Source: Ascidiaceihabitans sp047624005
GTDB taxonomy: Bacteria; Pseudomonadota; Alphaproteobacteria; Rhodobacterales; Rhodobacteraceae
Direction of reading: 5' to 3'
Length of the DNA: 64,000 nt
Assembly (NCBI GenBank): GCA_047624005.1
Contig: JBLHPE010000004.1
Coordinates: 23,091 to 87,090, forward strand
The notes beneath the pieces were generated by a model that saw only the letters and a list, made by a program, of their open reading frames with translations, was not told where the DNA came from and searched no databases. Below, piece by piece: positions 34,627-43,417 of the stretch. The position numbers were made by a program, and so were the translations under genes. Numbering within the stretch: the stretch's first letter is position 1; each line of letters starts with the position of its first letter.

Positions 34627-35426
34627 CCGGCGGTACAGCCGCGAATATCGACGGAATGTGTGGAGCCAAGGATGGTGATGCGCACGTCGGATCGATTGAT
34701 GGAAAACGCAGGACCAGCGGAATGATACATCTGTGACACGGCAACAATCTGGCCGCCTTGGCGTGTCGTCTTAGGCTCGCTGACCCAGATAGCGTCTTGG
34801 CCGGCTTCAATCACTGCTTCTTCGCGGCCACCAGCGGACGGCATGGTCACACGCGCCTCGATTTGCATGCCATCAGATGTCGGAGTGATCCGACAGGTTG
34901 CGGCACGGACGCCAGCCTCGCTGGCTGAATACGGGGCAGAGGCCAATGCGGAGGCAATGGATGGTGTCGGAACACCGCCAGCAGCCTCGAGCGTTGTGTC
35001 AAATTTCAAAGTATAGGGCGCGCAAATGTCGGAACAGACACCGATGTCCATACGCCCCTTTAGGCGGATCGGTTTGTCCGCACGTTTGGGGGCAATGTGC
35101 AGTGGGATCACCACAGATCCCTTGTAGCCAATTGAACGGGTGCCATCATCATGAAACACTTTGGGCTGCGGCCATGTGATCTGCAAATTATCAATATTGC
35201 GGGCGCCGTTCCAGCTGAATTGCGGGGGGATGCCAGAATCACCGGGCGCACGCCAATATGTTTTCCAACCGTCCGCCAATGTTAGGCGCAGTGCGGCAAC
35301 GCGGCGGCCATCGGCCAATTCCCAACCCTGCAAGACCTCAGCCACCACAGGCACAGGGGTTTGTGCCAATGCAGGCACGGCAAGCGTTGCAGAGAGGGCG
35401 ATGGCGGACAGGAGAGGTCTAAACAT
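34623..35426 (-). CDS. Stand-alone DsbD N-terminal-like periplasmic protein
   Basis: 267 residues with a cleavable signal peptide (MFRPLLSAIALSATLAVPALAQ, cut about residue 21). The mature part resembles the N-terminal domain of DsbD/ScsB: LTLADGWKTYWRAPGDSGIPPQF and DIGVCSDICAPYTLKF, whose cysteine pair (C-x3-C) would be the thiol-disulfide site. The membrane and thioredoxin domains of full DsbD are absent, so a partner such as CcdA elsewhere would be needed. It is convergent with the RND pump and shares four bases of stop codon with it. Confidence 0.8.
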   Translation of the reverse strand: MFRPLLSAIALSATLAVPALAQTPVPVVAEVLQGWELADGRRVAALRLTLADGWKTYWRAPGDSGIPPQFSWNGARNIDNLQITWPQPKVFHDDGTRSIGYKGSVVIPLHIAPKRADKPIRLKGRMDIGVCSDICAPYTLKFDTTLEAAGGVPTPSIASALASAPYSASEAGVRAATCRITPTSDGMQIEARVTMPSAGGREEAVIEAGQDAIWVSEPKTTRQGGQIVAVSQMYHSAGPAFSINRSDVRITILGSTHSVDIRGCTAG

Positions 35427-35576
35427 ACTCTATAAATGGCGACCCAGCCGCCAAATGCCAAGTCACGTTGCGGTTAGCTATGTTTCGCGCATCCCTTAAA
35501 CGTGCGCTTATGGCACTTGCGCCACAGTAGGTTGATGCCGCACACTGGGCATAAGGACCCCAACTTGGAGCGACCT

Positions 35577-36158
35577 GTGAGCACGAACACGATTGAATTG
35601 TCTGGGGATTTGGCAGGTAAGCTGCTAATTGCCATGCCCGGAATGGGCGATATGCGGTTTGATCAATCGGTGATTTTTATGTGTGCGCACTCGGCCGAGG
35701 GAGCGATGGGATTGATCATCAACAAACCTGCGCAAGATGTAGTTTTGGGCGATGTTCTGGGACAACTCGACATCGACGTCAGCCAAACAGTGCAGCAATT
35801 GACGGTGCATATAGGTGGTCCAGTTGAAACAGCGCGCGGGTTTGTGCTACATTCGCGTGATTATGAATCCAATTTGCAAACCCTGAAGGTAGACGATGAT
35901 TTCGGGATGACCTGCACCTTGGATGTCCTCGAAGATATTGGCAAAGCGACGGGGCCTTCGCGGTCACAATTGATGCTTGGTTATGCAGGATGGGGGGCAG
36001 GTCAGCTGGAGGGCGAAATTCGTCACAATGGTTGGTTGGTTTGCGAGGCATCGCCTGAATTGGTGTTCGAAGTTGATGATGATGTGAAATGGTCTAAAGC
36101 GCTGAACTGCATCGGTGTGAACCCGTTAACCCTGTCATCAATGGCTGGACGGGCATAG
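35577..36158 (+). CDS. YqgE/AlgH family protein (UPF0301)
   Basis: 193 residues. The family opens with GKLLIAMPGMGDMRFDQSVIFMCAHSAEGAMGLIINKP; later come HIGGPVETARGFVLHS, VLEDIGKATGPSRSQLMLGYAGWGAGQLEGEI and NGWLVCEAS, all diagnostic. The molecular role is not established (AlgH has been tied to alginate regulation). The GTG at 35577 follows TTGGAG by seven bases and gives a normal length; upstream in-frame GTG and ATG codons add non-conserved residues. Confidence 0.92.
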   Translation: MSTNTIELSGDLAGKLLIAMPGMGDMRFDQSVIFMCAHSAEGAMGLIINKPAQDVVLGDVLGQLDIDVSQTVQQLTVHIGGPVETARGFVLHSRDYESNLQTLKVDDDFGMTCTLDVLEDIGKATGPSRSQLMLGYAGWGAGQLEGEIRHNGWLVCEASPELVFEVDDDVKWSKALNCIGVNPLTLSSMAGRA

Positions 36159-36173
36159 ATCGGTGCCTGCGGG

Positions 36174-37115
36174 TTAACGAGGGGCAGCTGCCCTGCGCAA
36201 TCTGTCATTGATCGCACGGCCCAAGCCAACTTGTGGAATAGGGGCAATCGCAATGGGTTTGCCCGTTTTGTCTAAGCGATGCAGGTGATCAAACAGGTTT
36301 GCCGCGGCTTCGATCAGATCGCCACTTTTGGATAGGTTCAGATCACATTCCATGGGGCCAAAGCCCAATAGAACTTCGTCTGTCTTTGCTTCGATGACAT
36401 CCAAACGAACGGCTGCGTTCGGGGCGTAGTGTGAGTTCATCTGCCCCGGCGCGGTGATTTTTGAGGGCGCGCTGTGTGGCACTGCGATTCCCAGCACAGC
36501 TTCAATCTGTTCAGCTGTGACGCCGCCGTGGCGCAACACTGTCACATTTGGTGTGACCCCCAAAATTGTGCTTTCTAGCCCAACACCGCAAGGTCCATCA
36601 TCGACGACGGCGGCAATCTTACCCGCCAAGCCATCCAGAACATGCTGAGCCGTTGTGGGGCTAATGCGTCCAGACGGATTGGCCGAAGGGGCCGCAATTG
36701 GTGTGTCAGCAAGGTGCAGCAATCGCTGAGCTGTCGTGTGTTTGGGTACGCGAATGGCCAACGTATCCAAACCTGCGGTGACAAGAGAGGACAAACCGTG
36801 CCCGGCCCGCAGTGGCAGTACTATGGTTAAGGCACCCGGCCAGAAGTGATCTGCCAGCAGTTGGGCCGTGTCATTCCACACGACATATTTTTTGGCGCTG
36901 GCAACATCAGGCACATGCACAATCAACGGATTGAAACTGGGCCGGCCTTTGGCCGCGTAGATGTTGGCAACAGCGGTGCCGTTTCGGGCATCTGCGCCCA
37001 ATCCGTAAACCGTCTCGGTCGGGAAAGCGACTAAATCGCCGCCGCGCAACAACTGTGCTGCACGGTCCAGATCGCTTTCAATTGCCCTAAGGTGAAGCGT
37101 AGAAAAAGTGGTCAT
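36174..37115 (-). CDS. L-threonylcarbamoyladenylate synthase (Sua5/TsaC type)
   Basis: 313 residues: an N-terminal YrdC domain (about 10-200) with GDLVAFPTETVYGLGADA, AAKGRPSFNPLIVHV, LAIRVPKH and APSANPSGRISPT, and a smaller C-terminal Sua5 domain (about 240-305). It makes threonylcarbamoyl-AMP for the t6A37 modification of ANN-decoding tRNAs. The second ATG (37115) is 7 bases after AGGGGG and was preferred to the ATG at 37121. It converges on yqgE. Confidence 0.93.
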   Translation of the reverse strand: MTTFSTLHLRAIESDLDRAAQLLRGGDLVAFPTETVYGLGADARNGTAVANIYAAKGRPSFNPLIVHVPDVASAKKYVVWNDTAQLLADHFWPGALTIVLPLRAGHGLSSLVTAGLDTLAIRVPKHTTAQRLLHLADTPIAAPSANPSGRISPTTAQHVLDGLAGKIAAVVDDGPCGVGLESTILGVTPNVTVLRHGGVTAEQIEAVLGIAVPHSAPSKITAPGQMNSHYAPNAAVRLDVIEAKTDEVLLGFGPMECDLNLSKSGDLIEAAANLFDHLHRLDKTGKPIAIAPIPQVGLGRAINDRLRRAAAPR

Positions 37116-37300
37116 TCGCATCCCCCTGTGACGCCGCGTTTAGGTTGCTTGCGGGGATATAGCCCCCCATGCTGAACTTGAATATGTCCAATACAAGGCC
37201 GTTTGCCGCTTGCCAAGCTGGCCTTTGCCCCTGATTGAGACACCTACGCAATACCGACGTGATACCGACGTTAAACATACGCCGAATTTAAGAGGTCCAA

Positions 37301-39019
37301 ATGCCATATCGTGCCCCCCTAGACGACTACAATTTCCTGTTTGATCATGTCGTGGGATTGGACCAAGTCCGCGCAACCGACCGGTTTGAAGAAGCGACAG
37401 ATGACCTGACCCGCGCCATTCTGACCGAAGCGGGCAAGCTGTGTGAAGAGGTAATGTACCCCGTTCAACGGGCTGGGGATTTGACGCCGTCTTACCTTGA
37501 AAATGGTGTTGTGCGCACGGCAGATGGTTACGCCGACGCGTTCAAAGCGATCGCGGAAGGTGGTTGGATTGGCATGTCCGCTGATCCCGAATTTGGTGGC
37601 ATGGGATTGCCCATGACTGTGACTACAGCGGTTAACGAAATGATGAGCGCGGCCTGCCTGTCTTTGCAGCTTGCCCCCCTTATGTCTCAAGGCCAGATCG
37701 AAGCGCTGGAACACCACGCGTCTGATGCGATCAAAGAGCTGTATTTGCCCAAACTGATTTCAGGCGAATGGACCGGAACGATGAACCTTACCGAACCTCA
37801 GGCGGGGTCTGATGTAGGTGCATTGTCGTCCAAGGCGGAAGCCAACGGTGATGGCACCTTCCGTGTAAGTGGCCAGAAGATATACATTTCTTGGGGTGAT
37901 AATGATTTCACCACCAATATCTGCCACCTCGTTTTGGCGCGTTTGCCAGATGCGCCAGCGGGGACGAAGGGCATCAGCCTATTCCTTGTTCCCAAGCGTT
38001 TGCCAGATGAAAACGGCAACGCTGGTGTCGCCAATTCGCTCAGTGTTGTAAGCCTAGAACACAAGATGGGCCTACACGGATCGCCTACTTGCGTGATGCA
38101 ATATGACGAGGCCACAGGCTGGTTGATTGGCAAGGAAGGCGGCGGAATGGCCGCCATGTTTACCATGATGAACAACGCCCGTGTGGGTGTTGGTGGCCAA
38201 GGTATCGGTGCCGCCGAGGGCGCGTATCAACATGCGCTGGCCTATGCGATGGACCGGAAACAAGGCCGCACACCTGTTGAGGGTGGCAGTGGCACAATCG
38301 TTGATCATGCCGATGTGCGCCGCATGTTGTTGTCGATGAAAGCTGATGTTTTTGCGTCCCGCGCGATCGCATTGTCTTGCGCCGTTGCAATAGACATGGG
38401 CACAGCGACAGGAAACGCCGAATGGAAATCCCGCGCCGCATTCCTGACCCCGATCTCCAAAGCCTTCGGCACTGACGTCGGTATCGAGGTCGCCAACACC
38501 GCCATACAGGTCCACGGCGGCATGGGCGTGATCGAGGAAACAGGTGTTGCGCAATACGCCCGTGATGTGCGTGTTACTGCGATCTATGAGGGCACAAATG
38601 GTATACAAGCCATGGACTTAGTCGCCCGCAAGATGATGGATGGGGGCGAAGTTGCCAACCGTTTGATTGATGAAATCGAAGCCCACGCCGAAGCTGCTAG
38701 GGATCGTTTTCCCAATATGGCGGATGATGTTTGGCAGGCCTGTGAAAGCCTTCGCGAAGCCACCGATTGGCTGACATCCGAGGGTGATTTGAACCAACGT
38801 TTCGCTGGCGCTGTGCCGTACTTACGCGCCTTTGCTCGTATCTTAGGGGGTCACCTACATCTGACGGCTGCTCTTGCAGATACCAAAGCAGGTAAACGCG
38901 AAAAACTGGCCCGCTTTTATATCAAACGTTTGATGCCTGAATACACGGGCTTGCTGGCCCATGCACAAGCGGGCGCAGACGATCTGTACGCCATTAGTCT
39001 TGAAGAGTTGGCGTCCTGA
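37301..39019 (+). CDS. Acyl-CoA dehydrogenase, DmdC-like
   Basis: A 572-residue flavoenzyme of the long acyl-CoA dehydrogenase class. Features: GGWIGMSADPEFGGMGLP, MNLTEPQAGSDVGAL (FAD/substrate), KIYISWGDND, NARVGVGGQGIGAAEGAYQHAL, and VTAIYEGTNGIQAMDLVARK with the catalytic Glu. A C-terminal extension beyond residue 450 is the mark of this subfamily. Relatives include DmdC, which oxidises methylmercaptopropionyl-CoA in DMSP breakdown in roseobacters, but general fatty acyl-CoA oxidation is equally possible. It overlaps the MBL hydrolase start (TGATG). ETF-QO at 51.4 kb would take the electrons. Confidence 0.9.
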   Translation: MPYRAPLDDYNFLFDHVVGLDQVRATDRFEEATDDLTRAILTEAGKLCEEVMYPVQRAGDLTPSYLENGVVRTADGYADAFKAIAEGGWIGMSADPEFGGMGLPMTVTTAVNEMMSAACLSLQLAPLMSQGQIEALEHHASDAIKELYLPKLISGEWTGTMNLTEPQAGSDVGALSSKAEANGDGTFRVSGQKIYISWGDNDFTTNICHLVLARLPDAPAGTKGISLFLVPKRLPDENGNAGVANSLSVVSLEHKMGLHGSPTCVMQYDEATGWLIGKEGGGMAAMFTMMNNARVGVGGQGIGAAEGAYQHALAYAMDRKQGRTPVEGGSGTIVDHADVRRMLLSMKADVFASRAIALSCAVAIDMGTATGNAEWKSRAAFLTPISKAFGTDVGIEVANTAIQVHGGMGVIEETGVAQYARDVRVTAIYEGTNGIQAMDLVARKMMDGGEVANRLIDEIEAHAEAARDRFPNMADDVWQACESLREATDWLTSEGDLNQRFAGAVPYLRAFARILGGHLHLTAALADTKAGKREKLARFYIKRLMPEYTGLLAHAQAGADDLYAISLEELAS

Positions 39020-40065
39020 TGGCTGATATTGCACCAAAAGGTTTGAATTACCCGTGGGAAACGCCGCCTGAAACCGGGGTCCCAATTGAAGTGGCTCCTG
39101 GGGTTCTATGGTTCCGTCTTCCGTTGCCGATGAAGCTGGATCACGTCAATATTTATGCGTTGGACGAAGGTGACAGCTGGACGGTAGTCGACACCGGATT
39201 TGCCTCAAAGAAATGCAAAGCGATCTGGCAGGCGATGATGGATGGGCCACTTGGCGGCAAGCCTATTTCACGCGTCGTGGTGACCCATCATCACCCAGAT
39301 CACATCGGTCTAGCCGGTTGGTTGCAAAGCGATTTTGGGGCTGAGTTAGTGACGACACGCACCGCTTGGCTAACTGGACGGATGCTGACATTGGACATTC
39401 AAGAGGTGCCAAACGCCGAAAGTTTGGCATTTTACAAATTGGCTGGGATGGATGCTGAATTATACGAAAAGCGGTCCAAAGAACGGCCGTTCAATTTTGG
39501 CGATATCGTAGCCCCAATGCCGTTGGGCTATACGCGGATCAAGCAAGACGATCAGATAACAATGGGTGGCCGAACATGGGACATTCATATGGGCAATGGT
39601 CACGCGCCGGAACACGCAACGTTCTGGAGCAGGGACGACAATTTGGTTCTGGCTGGGGATCAAATACTATCCTCGATCAGCCCTAATGTTGGCGTCTACG
39701 CGACCGAACCTATGGCCGACCCGATTGGCGAATGGTTGGAGGCTTGTGAGCGATTGAACCTTTTGGTGCGGGACGATCATCTGGTTTTGGGTGGTCATAA
39801 ACTGCCCTTCACTGGCCTGCCGAACCGGATGCGTCAGTTGATCGACAATCATCATAGTGCCTTGAAGCGGTTGGCTGTCTATATCGCAGAACCCAAAGCT
39901 GCGTCCGAGTGTTTCTCATGCCTGTTCAAAAGACCGATAGGTGAGGGGGAATATGGCCTAGCACTGGTTGAGTCTGTCGCGCATTTATCGCACCTTTACC
40001 AAACGGGCCTTGCGACGCGTGAACTGCGCAGCGACGGCGCGTGGGTGTATCAAAGTAAAGGATAG
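39019..40065 (+). CDS. MBL-fold metallo-hydrolase
   Basis: 348 residues with a complete two-metal site: VVVTHHHPDHIGLAG (HxHxDH), GNGHAPEHATFW, LVLAGDQIL and a late LVLGGHKLPF. It is of the glyoxalase II-like group with a C-terminal helical part. Its start overlaps the acyl-CoA dehydrogenase stop and a DUF6173 gene follows at 3 bases, so it probably hydrolyses a thioester or ester from the same pathway. That role is an inference from context; the substrate is unknown. Confidence 0.88.
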   Translation: MADIAPKGLNYPWETPPETGVPIEVAPGVLWFRLPLPMKLDHVNIYALDEGDSWTVVDTGFASKKCKAIWQAMMDGPLGGKPISRVVVTHHHPDHIGLAGWLQSDFGAELVTTRTAWLTGRMLTLDIQEVPNAESLAFYKLAGMDAELYEKRSKERPFNFGDIVAPMPLGYTRIKQDDQITMGGRTWDIHMGNGHAPEHATFWSRDDNLVLAGDQILSSISPNVGVYATEPMADPIGEWLEACERLNLLVRDDHLVLGGHKLPFTGLPNRMRQLIDNHHSALKRLAVYIAEPKAASECFSCLFKRPIGEGEYGLALVESVAHLSHLYQTGLATRELRSDGAWVYQSKG

Positions 40066-40068
40066 CGC

Positions 40069-40551
40069 ATGGGCGATGAGGTAAAGACAGCAGCAGAAGC
40101 AATTGAAGCAGATGCGCTACCACGTGTTCACGAGGTGCACTCGGATCCGGCAATGCCGAACGCTGGTGACAAGGCGGTGCCTAAGGGCGTTGCGAAAACA
40201 CCCATCCAGAAAAAAAGCCAAGCGCAATGGGCGTACGAGCGTTTAATTATCTATCTTAAGAATTTTGAAGAACAGTTGGATAACGAACACGAAGCGGCAA
40301 TGGGTTTTACAGGCGGCGATGCAGGTGTGCTTCGGATTGAAGGCATGGGGTATTATGATCCTGATATCGTTACGTTTTATGGATCAGACCCTGCAGGCGG
40401 CCGGACGCAATTGGTGCAGCATGTCAGTCAATTGAATGTGATGCTTCGGGCTGTGCCAAAGGCTATGGAGCAGGCTGAACCCAACCGGATTGGCTTTCGA
40501 TTGGCGCAAGATCTGGAAGATGACGGTGGGAAACCGGCTGAAGGTGCCTAA
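40069..40551 (+). CDS. DUF6173-like protein of unknown function
   Basis: 160 residues, soluble. A low-complexity acidic N-terminus (about 1-45) precedes a conserved-looking core with QWAYERLIIYLKNFEEQLDNEHEAAMGFTGGDAGVLRIEGMGYYDPDIVTFYG and TQLVQHVSQLNVMLRAVPK. I believe this is the DUF6173 family, recalled and not searched. It is the third gene of a tight operon after the acyl-CoA dehydrogenase and MBL hydrolase. Confidence 0.75.
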   Translation: MGDEVKTAAEAIEADALPRVHEVHSDPAMPNAGDKAVPKGVAKTPIQKKSQAQWAYERLIIYLKNFEEQLDNEHEAAMGFTGGDAGVLRIEGMGYYDPDIVTFYGSDPAGGRTQLVQHVSQLNVMLRAVPKAMEQAEPNRIGFRLAQDLEDDGGKPAEGA

Positions 40552-40652
40552 TCACGTTTAGCATTGTTTGTGTCCTGTGCCGCTTTGACGTGGTGACAGC
40601 GGGTAACACTTGATGTAATTAGCACAAAATTATTAAGACCAAGGAGCGACTC

Positions 40653-40787
40653 ATGGCTGAATATAAACACGGTAGTATGGATACCAAAGTGCAAAAAAGC
40701 ACATATGAGGGCTTCATCAAGTTTGGAACGTGGTCCGTTGTGGTTGTGATTGGTATTCTGATTTTCATGGCGATTTTTGCAACTTAA
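40653..40787 (+). CDS. aa3-type cytochrome c oxidase subunit IV (44 aa)
   Basis: The 44-codon frame reads MAEYKHGSMDTKVQKSTYEG then one transmembrane helix (FGTWSVVVVIGILIFMAIFA). This matches the small bacterial subunit IV seen in the Paracoccus/Rhodobacter aa3 oxidase: short charged N-terminus, F-x-K-F-x3-W and one helix. A good AAGGAG site precedes the ATG. The large oxidase subunits are not in the window. Confidence 0.88.
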   Translation: MAEYKHGSMDTKVQKSTYEGFIKFGTWSVVVVIGILIFMAIFAT

Positions 40788-40819
40788 TCTAACGAAATTA
40801 CGCTGGGGGCGTTTGAATT

Positions 40820-41419
40820 ATGCGGATTTTGGCCAGTTTAATTGTAGTGGTTTTTTTTGCAGCATGTTCGACCGTGCCAGCGGGCCCTCAAGCCAGCGAT
40901 GAAACAATAGCAGCCACAGCGTTTCGCGCTGATGGTCCCGCGACATTGACGTTGATCACAATGATCAACAATACGTCACAATCAGGTGCACACACAGCAT
41001 TGATGATCAATGGATCGCAACGCGTGATTTTCGACCCAGCAGGGTCGTTCCGCAACGAAAAAGTGCCCCGGCGCGATGATGTTCTTTATGGAATCAGACC
41101 TGTGGTTTTGGCAGCATACAAGGGCGCACATGCACGTTCAGCGTTTCATATTGTATTGCAGACTGTTGAAGTTTCACCGTCGGTTGCAGAACGCGCAATA
41201 CGGTTGGCAATGGCCCGTGGGCGCGTTTCTTCGACCCAATGTGCGGCTTCTACCATCGGTCTATTACAGCAACTGGATGGATTTTCGAGCGTATCACGGA
41301 CATTGTTCCCGAAACGTTTGATGGAAAACTTTGCGATATTACCGGGCGTCGAAACCGAGAAATATTATGAAGACGATGAAGGTACGATTGTCGACGGTAT
41401 CGCCAAGGTTGATCTTTAA
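40820..41419 (+). CDS. Lipoprotein, possible permuted papain-like (NlpC/P60-type) fold
   Basis: 199 residues with a lipoprotein signal (lipobox FFAAC, Cys16). In the mature part a His (58) sits in SGAHTALMINGSQRVIFDPAGSF and a Cys (141) starts a helix in STQCAASTIGLLQQL. His before Cys, with a strand pair between, is the order seen in circularly permuted NlpC/P60 (YaeF/LRAT-like) hydrolases. This reading is by eye and tentative. The gene is flanked by the oxidase subunit and convergent azlD. Confidence 0.75.
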   Translation: MRILASLIVVVFFAACSTVPAGPQASDETIAATAFRADGPATLTLITMINNTSQSGAHTALMINGSQRVIFDPAGSFRNEKVPRRDDVLYGIRPVVLAAYKGAHARSAFHIVLQTVEVSPSVAERAIRLAMARGRVSSTQCAASTIGLLQQLDGFSSVSRTLFPKRLMENFAILPGVETEKYYEDDEGTIVDGIAKVDL

Positions 41420-41436
41420 GAGCCATCAAAGGCTGG

Positions 41437-41763
41437 TTATCCAATCAGATAGACGCTTGCGCCTAAGGCGATTGCACCAGCAAAGATTGCAAAAATCACA
41501 TTGCGGGTGAGAATTCCAACGCTAATAGTGACGATCGCTGCGATCAATCGCCCAAGTTCTGGGCCCGTGCCTGCCTCGTTCGACAGCGCTACAATTGGGG
41601 CCACAAGTGCCGGAATTATAGCGACAGCCGTATAGCGTAAATACCTAAGCGCCCATGCTGGCAGTGGCCGATCTCCAACCATTCCCAAAAATGAAAACCG
41701 CAATAAGAAGCTGCCGATTCCCAGTGTGAATATGATGAACCAAAGGGTGCCATCGCTAATCAT
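41437..41763 (-). CDS. azlD: AzlD-type branched-chain amino acid exporter small subunit
   Basis: A 108-residue protein with four hydrophobic segments: LWFIIFTLGIGSFLLRFSFL, ALRYLRYTAVAIIPALVAPIVAL, RLIAAIVTISVGILTRNVIFA and a last helix to VYLIG. This is the AzlD layout; AzlC and AzlD form a branched-chain amino acid export pair. The ATG at 41763 overlaps the azlC stop (ATGA), which fixes the start within a longer open frame. Confidence 0.9.
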   Translation of the reverse strand: MISDGTLWFIIFTLGIGSFLLRFSFLGMVGDRPLPAWALRYLRYTAVAIIPALVAPIVALSNEAGTGPELGRLIAAIVTISVGILTRNVIFAIFAGAIALGASVYLIG

Positions 41764-42479
41764 TGTGCGTCCCCTTTTTTCCAATTCAACCAAACCTCGG
41801 TTTGTGATCCGGCTGCCATCCCAGCAAAACCTGCGATGATAAGACCCAGCGAATAGGGAACCGTGATGCACAAAAGGCTAACAATGATTGCTACAATTGC
41901 TGCCACTAAATGCGGAAGGCTGCGGATCATCGGTGCGATCATCGACAAGAATGCGATAGGTAATGCGAAATCGATTGGAATGCTTGCGGGCAACTGGGTG
42001 CCAAGAGCCGCGCCCAAGAAACTGAAGGTGAACCATGCGGTGATGACCAATGTGCAAGTGCCAAAGAAATATGCCGTTCGTTCAGTGACGGTCATATCAG
42101 GTTTGTCTTCGAATTTTGCGTGGCTCAATGCATAGCTTTGATCGACCAACATGTACGAAATCAACGCCCGGTGCCAAAGTGGTGCCTTGCCCAAGTATGG
42201 CGTTAGGGCGGCCGAATACATCGCAACCCGGAGGTTCACAGCCAGCGCAGAAATAAGCACGATGATTGTGGGTGCTTCTTTTAACATCAACTCAAGTGCG
42301 GTGAATTGGGCAGCGCCCGCGATCACAACAAATGAAAAACTCATGACTTCAAACAGGTTCAACCCTGCCTCAGTTGCAATGACGCCAAACAGCACGGCAA
42401 AAGGCGCAGCAACCAAAATAAAAGGAGCTCCGTCGCGAACGCCTATCCAGTAGGCGGATTTGGTGGTGGTGGATGTCAT
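41760..42479 (-). CDS. azlC: AzlC-type branched-chain amino acid exporter large subunit
   Basis: A 239-residue inner-membrane protein. Signature segments are GVRDGAPFILVAAPFAVLFGVIATEAGL, MSFSFVVIAGAAQFTALEL (AGAAQF motif), NLRVAMYSAALTPYL and LVDQSYALSHAKF, all typical of AzlC. With AzlD it exports branched-chain amino acids. It is divergent from fdhD; the ATG at 42479 is under 50 bases from the fdhD start, so promoter space is very short. Confidence 0.92.
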   Translation of the reverse strand: MTSTTTKSAYWIGVRDGAPFILVAAPFAVLFGVIATEAGLNLFEVMSFSFVVIAGAAQFTALELMLKEAPTIIVLISALAVNLRVAMYSAALTPYLGKAPLWHRALISYMLVDQSYALSHAKFEDKPDMTVTERTAYFFGTCTLVITAWFTFSFLGAALGTQLPASIPIDFALPIAFLSMIAPMIRSLPHLVAAIVAIIVSLLCITVPYSLGLIIAGFAGMAAGSQTEVWLNWKKGDAQ

Positions 42480-42526
42480 GTGAAACTCTTAGATTATCCC
42501 AAACGATTAGCTGTCTTAGGATGGGG

Positions 42527-43417
42527 ATGCAATTGGCCAGATCAGATGAATTGAACGACTACTTACTGGCACCCGATCCTGCACGTGCTGGTTTGACGCG
42601 GCATGTTGTTGGCACAGATCATACTGGCGCCGAAGCAGAGTTGTCTGTGGTCGAGGAACGCCCTTTGACGATTTTCCTGAACCGTCAGGAGATCGTGACA
42701 GCGATGACAATTGGCGACTACCCTGAATATCTGGCGCTGGGGTTTCTGCGCAATCAAGGGATGTTAGCGGATGGTGACGTGATCACTGGTGTTGATTTCG
42801 ATGAGGAACTTGAAACGGTTGTGGTTCGCACTGAAACTGTGACCAATCACGAAGAAAAATTAACTAAGAAAACCCGCACCAGCGGCTGCGCGGTTGGCAC
42901 CGTTTTTGGTGATATGATGGAAGGGCTTGAGGGGCTTGAGCTGGCCCAAACCCCTGTGCGAACCTCATGGCTTTATACATTGGCGGCCAAGATCAATCGC
43001 ACGCCTAGCCTATATCTTGAAGCGGGTGCCATTCATGGCACGGTGTTGTGTCATAAAGACCGCCCGCTTGTTTATATGGAGGATGTAGGGCGCCACAATG
43101 CAGTTGATAAAATCGCAGGTTGGATGCTGAAAGAAGGCGTGAGTGCCGAGGATAAGATCCTATACACGACGGGCCGATTGACCTCGGAAATGGTGATTAA
43201 AACTGCAATGATGGGGATACCTGTGCTGGCATCACGTTCAGGATTTACGGCGTGGGGTGTGGAAATTGCACAACAGGTTGGGTTGACGTTGATTGGTCGA
43301 ATGCGGGGACAAAGGTTTATGTGTCTCAGTGGCAAGGACCGTCTGATTTGGGATGCTGACCCTGCAAGGGTGAAAGACGAGCCGCGTAAGTCGGGACGCA
43401 AAGGGGGCAAAACATGA
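42527..43417 (+). CDS. fdhD: Formate dehydrogenase accessory sulfurtransferase FdhD
   Basis: 296 residues. It carries the FdhD core: PLTIFLNRQEIVTAMTIGDYPEYLALGFLRNQG, a loop TRTSGCAVGTVFGD, GAIHGTVLCHKDRPLVYMEDVGRHNAVDKIAGWML, and TTGRLTSEMVIKTAMMGIPVLASRSGFT. FdhD passes sulfur from IscS to the bis-MGD cofactor of formate dehydrogenase. The E. coli CxxC pair is reduced here to one Cys (121, with Gly at 124). The ATG at 42527 follows AGGATGGGG; an ATG at 42521 is also possible. An ATGA overlap with mobA follows. Confidence 0.92.
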   Translation: MQLARSDELNDYLLAPDPARAGLTRHVVGTDHTGAEAELSVVEERPLTIFLNRQEIVTAMTIGDYPEYLALGFLRNQGMLADGDVITGVDFDEELETVVVRTETVTNHEEKLTKKTRTSGCAVGTVFGDMMEGLEGLELAQTPVRTSWLYTLAAKINRTPSLYLEAGAIHGTVLCHKDRPLVYMEDVGRHNAVDKIAGWMLKEGVSAEDKILYTTGRLTSEMVIKTAMMGIPVLASRSGFTAWGVEIAQQVGLTLIGRMRGQRFMCLSGKDRLIWDADPARVKDEPRKSGRKGGKT

